Part shown: piece after piece, positions 63,407 through 64,000 of the stretch
Position numbering within the stretch: the first letter of the stretch is position 1
Layout: the number at the start of each line of letters is the position of its first letter
DNA from: Salipiger pentaromativorans
GTDB taxonomy: Bacteria > Pseudomonadota > Alphaproteobacteria > Rhodobacterales > Rhodobacteraceae
Assembly (NCBI RefSeq): GCF_024721115.1
Contig: NZ_JAMDHK010000021.1
Location: 1-64,000, forward strand
Direction of reading: 5' to 3'
DNA: 64,000 nucleotides
Made by a program: the position numbers and the translations under genes
Notes under the pieces: generated by a model
Told to the model about the DNA's origin: nothing
Database searches by the model: none
What the model saw: only the letters and a program-made list of their open reading frames with translations

Positions 63407-64000
63407 TCACATGGAGTTCATGAATCGTTCGAATAGGTAAAAGCTGTCCTGCGGTCCGGGGCTGGCCTCGGGGTGGTGCTGAACCGAGAACACCGGGCGG
63501 TCGGCCATGCGGATGCCGCAGTTCGACCCGTCGAACAGCGAGACATGGGTCTCGATCACGCCGGTGGGCAGCGATTGTCCATCGACGGCGAAGCCATGGT
63601 TCATCGAGGTGATTTCCACCTTGCCGGTCTCGATCTCCTTGACCGGATGGTTGGCGCCATGGTGGCCGTGGTTCATCTTGACGGTCCGGCCGCCAAGCGC
63701 CAGCGCCAGCATCTGGTGGCCGAGGCAGATGCCGAAGATCGGCAGTTCGGTCTCGTCGAGGATGCCCTTGATCATCGGCACCGCATAGGTGCCGGTGGCG
63801 GCCGGGTCGCCCGGGCCGTTCGACAGGAAGACGCCGTCGGGATCATGCGCCAGCACTTCGTCCTTGGTGGCCGTGGCGGGCAGCACGGTCACGTCGCAGC
63901 CCACCGAGGCGAGGCAGCGCAGGATGTTGCGCTTGGCGCCGTAATCCACGGCGACGACCTTCTTCTTCGGCGCGGTCTGACGGACATAGCCCTCGGGCCA
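63407..64000 (-). CDS. carA: carbamoyl-phosphate synthase small subunit (3' part)
   Basis: Only the C-terminal ~197 residues are inside the window; the reading frame is still open at position 64000. It contains the class I glutamine amidotransferase domain: [20 protein letters not shown], catalytic Cys in [11 protein letters not shown], and His/Glu in [13 protein letters not shown]. CarA supplies ammonia to CarB for carbamoyl phosphate, the substrate of ArgF at the other end of the window and of pyrimidine synthesis. Confidence 0.96.
   Translation of the reverse strand, partial: WPEGYVRQTAPKKKVVAVDYGAKRNILRCLASVGCDVTVLPATATKDEVLAHDPDGVFLSNGPGDPAATGTYAVPMIKGILDETELPIFGICLGHQMLALALGGRTVKMNHGHHGANHPVKEIETGKVEITSMNHGFAVDGQSLPTGVIETHVSLFDGSNCGIRMADRPVFSVQHHPEASPGPQDSFYLFERFMNSM

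Overview
The window is a 64 kb stretch of high-GC, gene-dense bacterial chromosome. It holds core metabolism and translation genes with short intergenic gaps. I saw no rRNA, tRNA, CRISPR array, transposase or integrase. Gene content and order point to an alphaproteobacterium of the Rhodobacterales (Roseobacter/Rhodobacter group): glyQ-(DUF6446)-glyS beside a PPDK-like gene, hda-ppk-ppx, folB-folP-glmM, secG near pyrG, an insertion-less ProRS, MeaB, a form II CoxL-type protein and a perfect FnrL-type box. The genus cannot be fixed from the sequence alone.

Left part (0.4-12.8 kb): argD-argF (arginine synthesis), a 6-phosphogluconate dehydrogenase, hrpB divergent from meaB and an alpha/beta hydrolase, rpmB with a clear promoter and terminator, and a copper-chaperone pair. 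Then come a sirtuin divergent from a low-molecular-weight phosphatase, a small membrane protein under a perfect FNR box, and a DUF1353 lipoprotein. Middle-left (12.8-27.6 kb): pyrG and secG with a small acidic gene lodged between them, a DMT exporter convergent with thiamine diphosphokinase, and an 808-residue acidic, probably disordered protein. These are followed by a Lrp-type regulator divergent from a PLP decarboxylase, an orphan CoxL, a candidate small RNA, hisF-hisE and a THUMP RNA methyltransferase.

Middle-right (27.6-49.4 kb): AI-2E transporter, hda, ppk and ppx on the minus strand, with a flagellin gene lodged between ppk and ppx. Next are three very small exported-peptide ORFs ahead of proS, then DUF2937 and folB-folP-glmM. 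They are followed by a SleB-type hydrolase, a PPDK paralogue with an altered ATP-binding half, and the glyS/DUF6446/glyQ block interrupted by marC. Right part (49.5-64 kb): a SPOR/peptidoglycan-binding protein with an inactivated trypsin-like domain, an HxlR regulator divergent from a quinone-oxidoreductase-type enzyme, a hemerythrin, lrgAB, ilvC, two overlapping Lrp regulators and a class V aminotransferase. A UbiH-type monooxygenase, a HAD phosphatase, a GntR regulator, an MshEN-glycosyltransferase fusion and the 3' part of carA complete the window.

The most interesting non-coding signal is a ~23-nt intergenic element present eight times in two sub-types. It is accompanied by three other palindromic extragenic elements. 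The most interesting coding signals are the acidic protein with conserved-looking ends, the paired small secreted peptides, the pseudo-protease, the degenerate PPDK, the FolB fusion, and a probable c-di-GMP-binding glycosyltransferase that shares a CtrA-like box with the flagellin gene.
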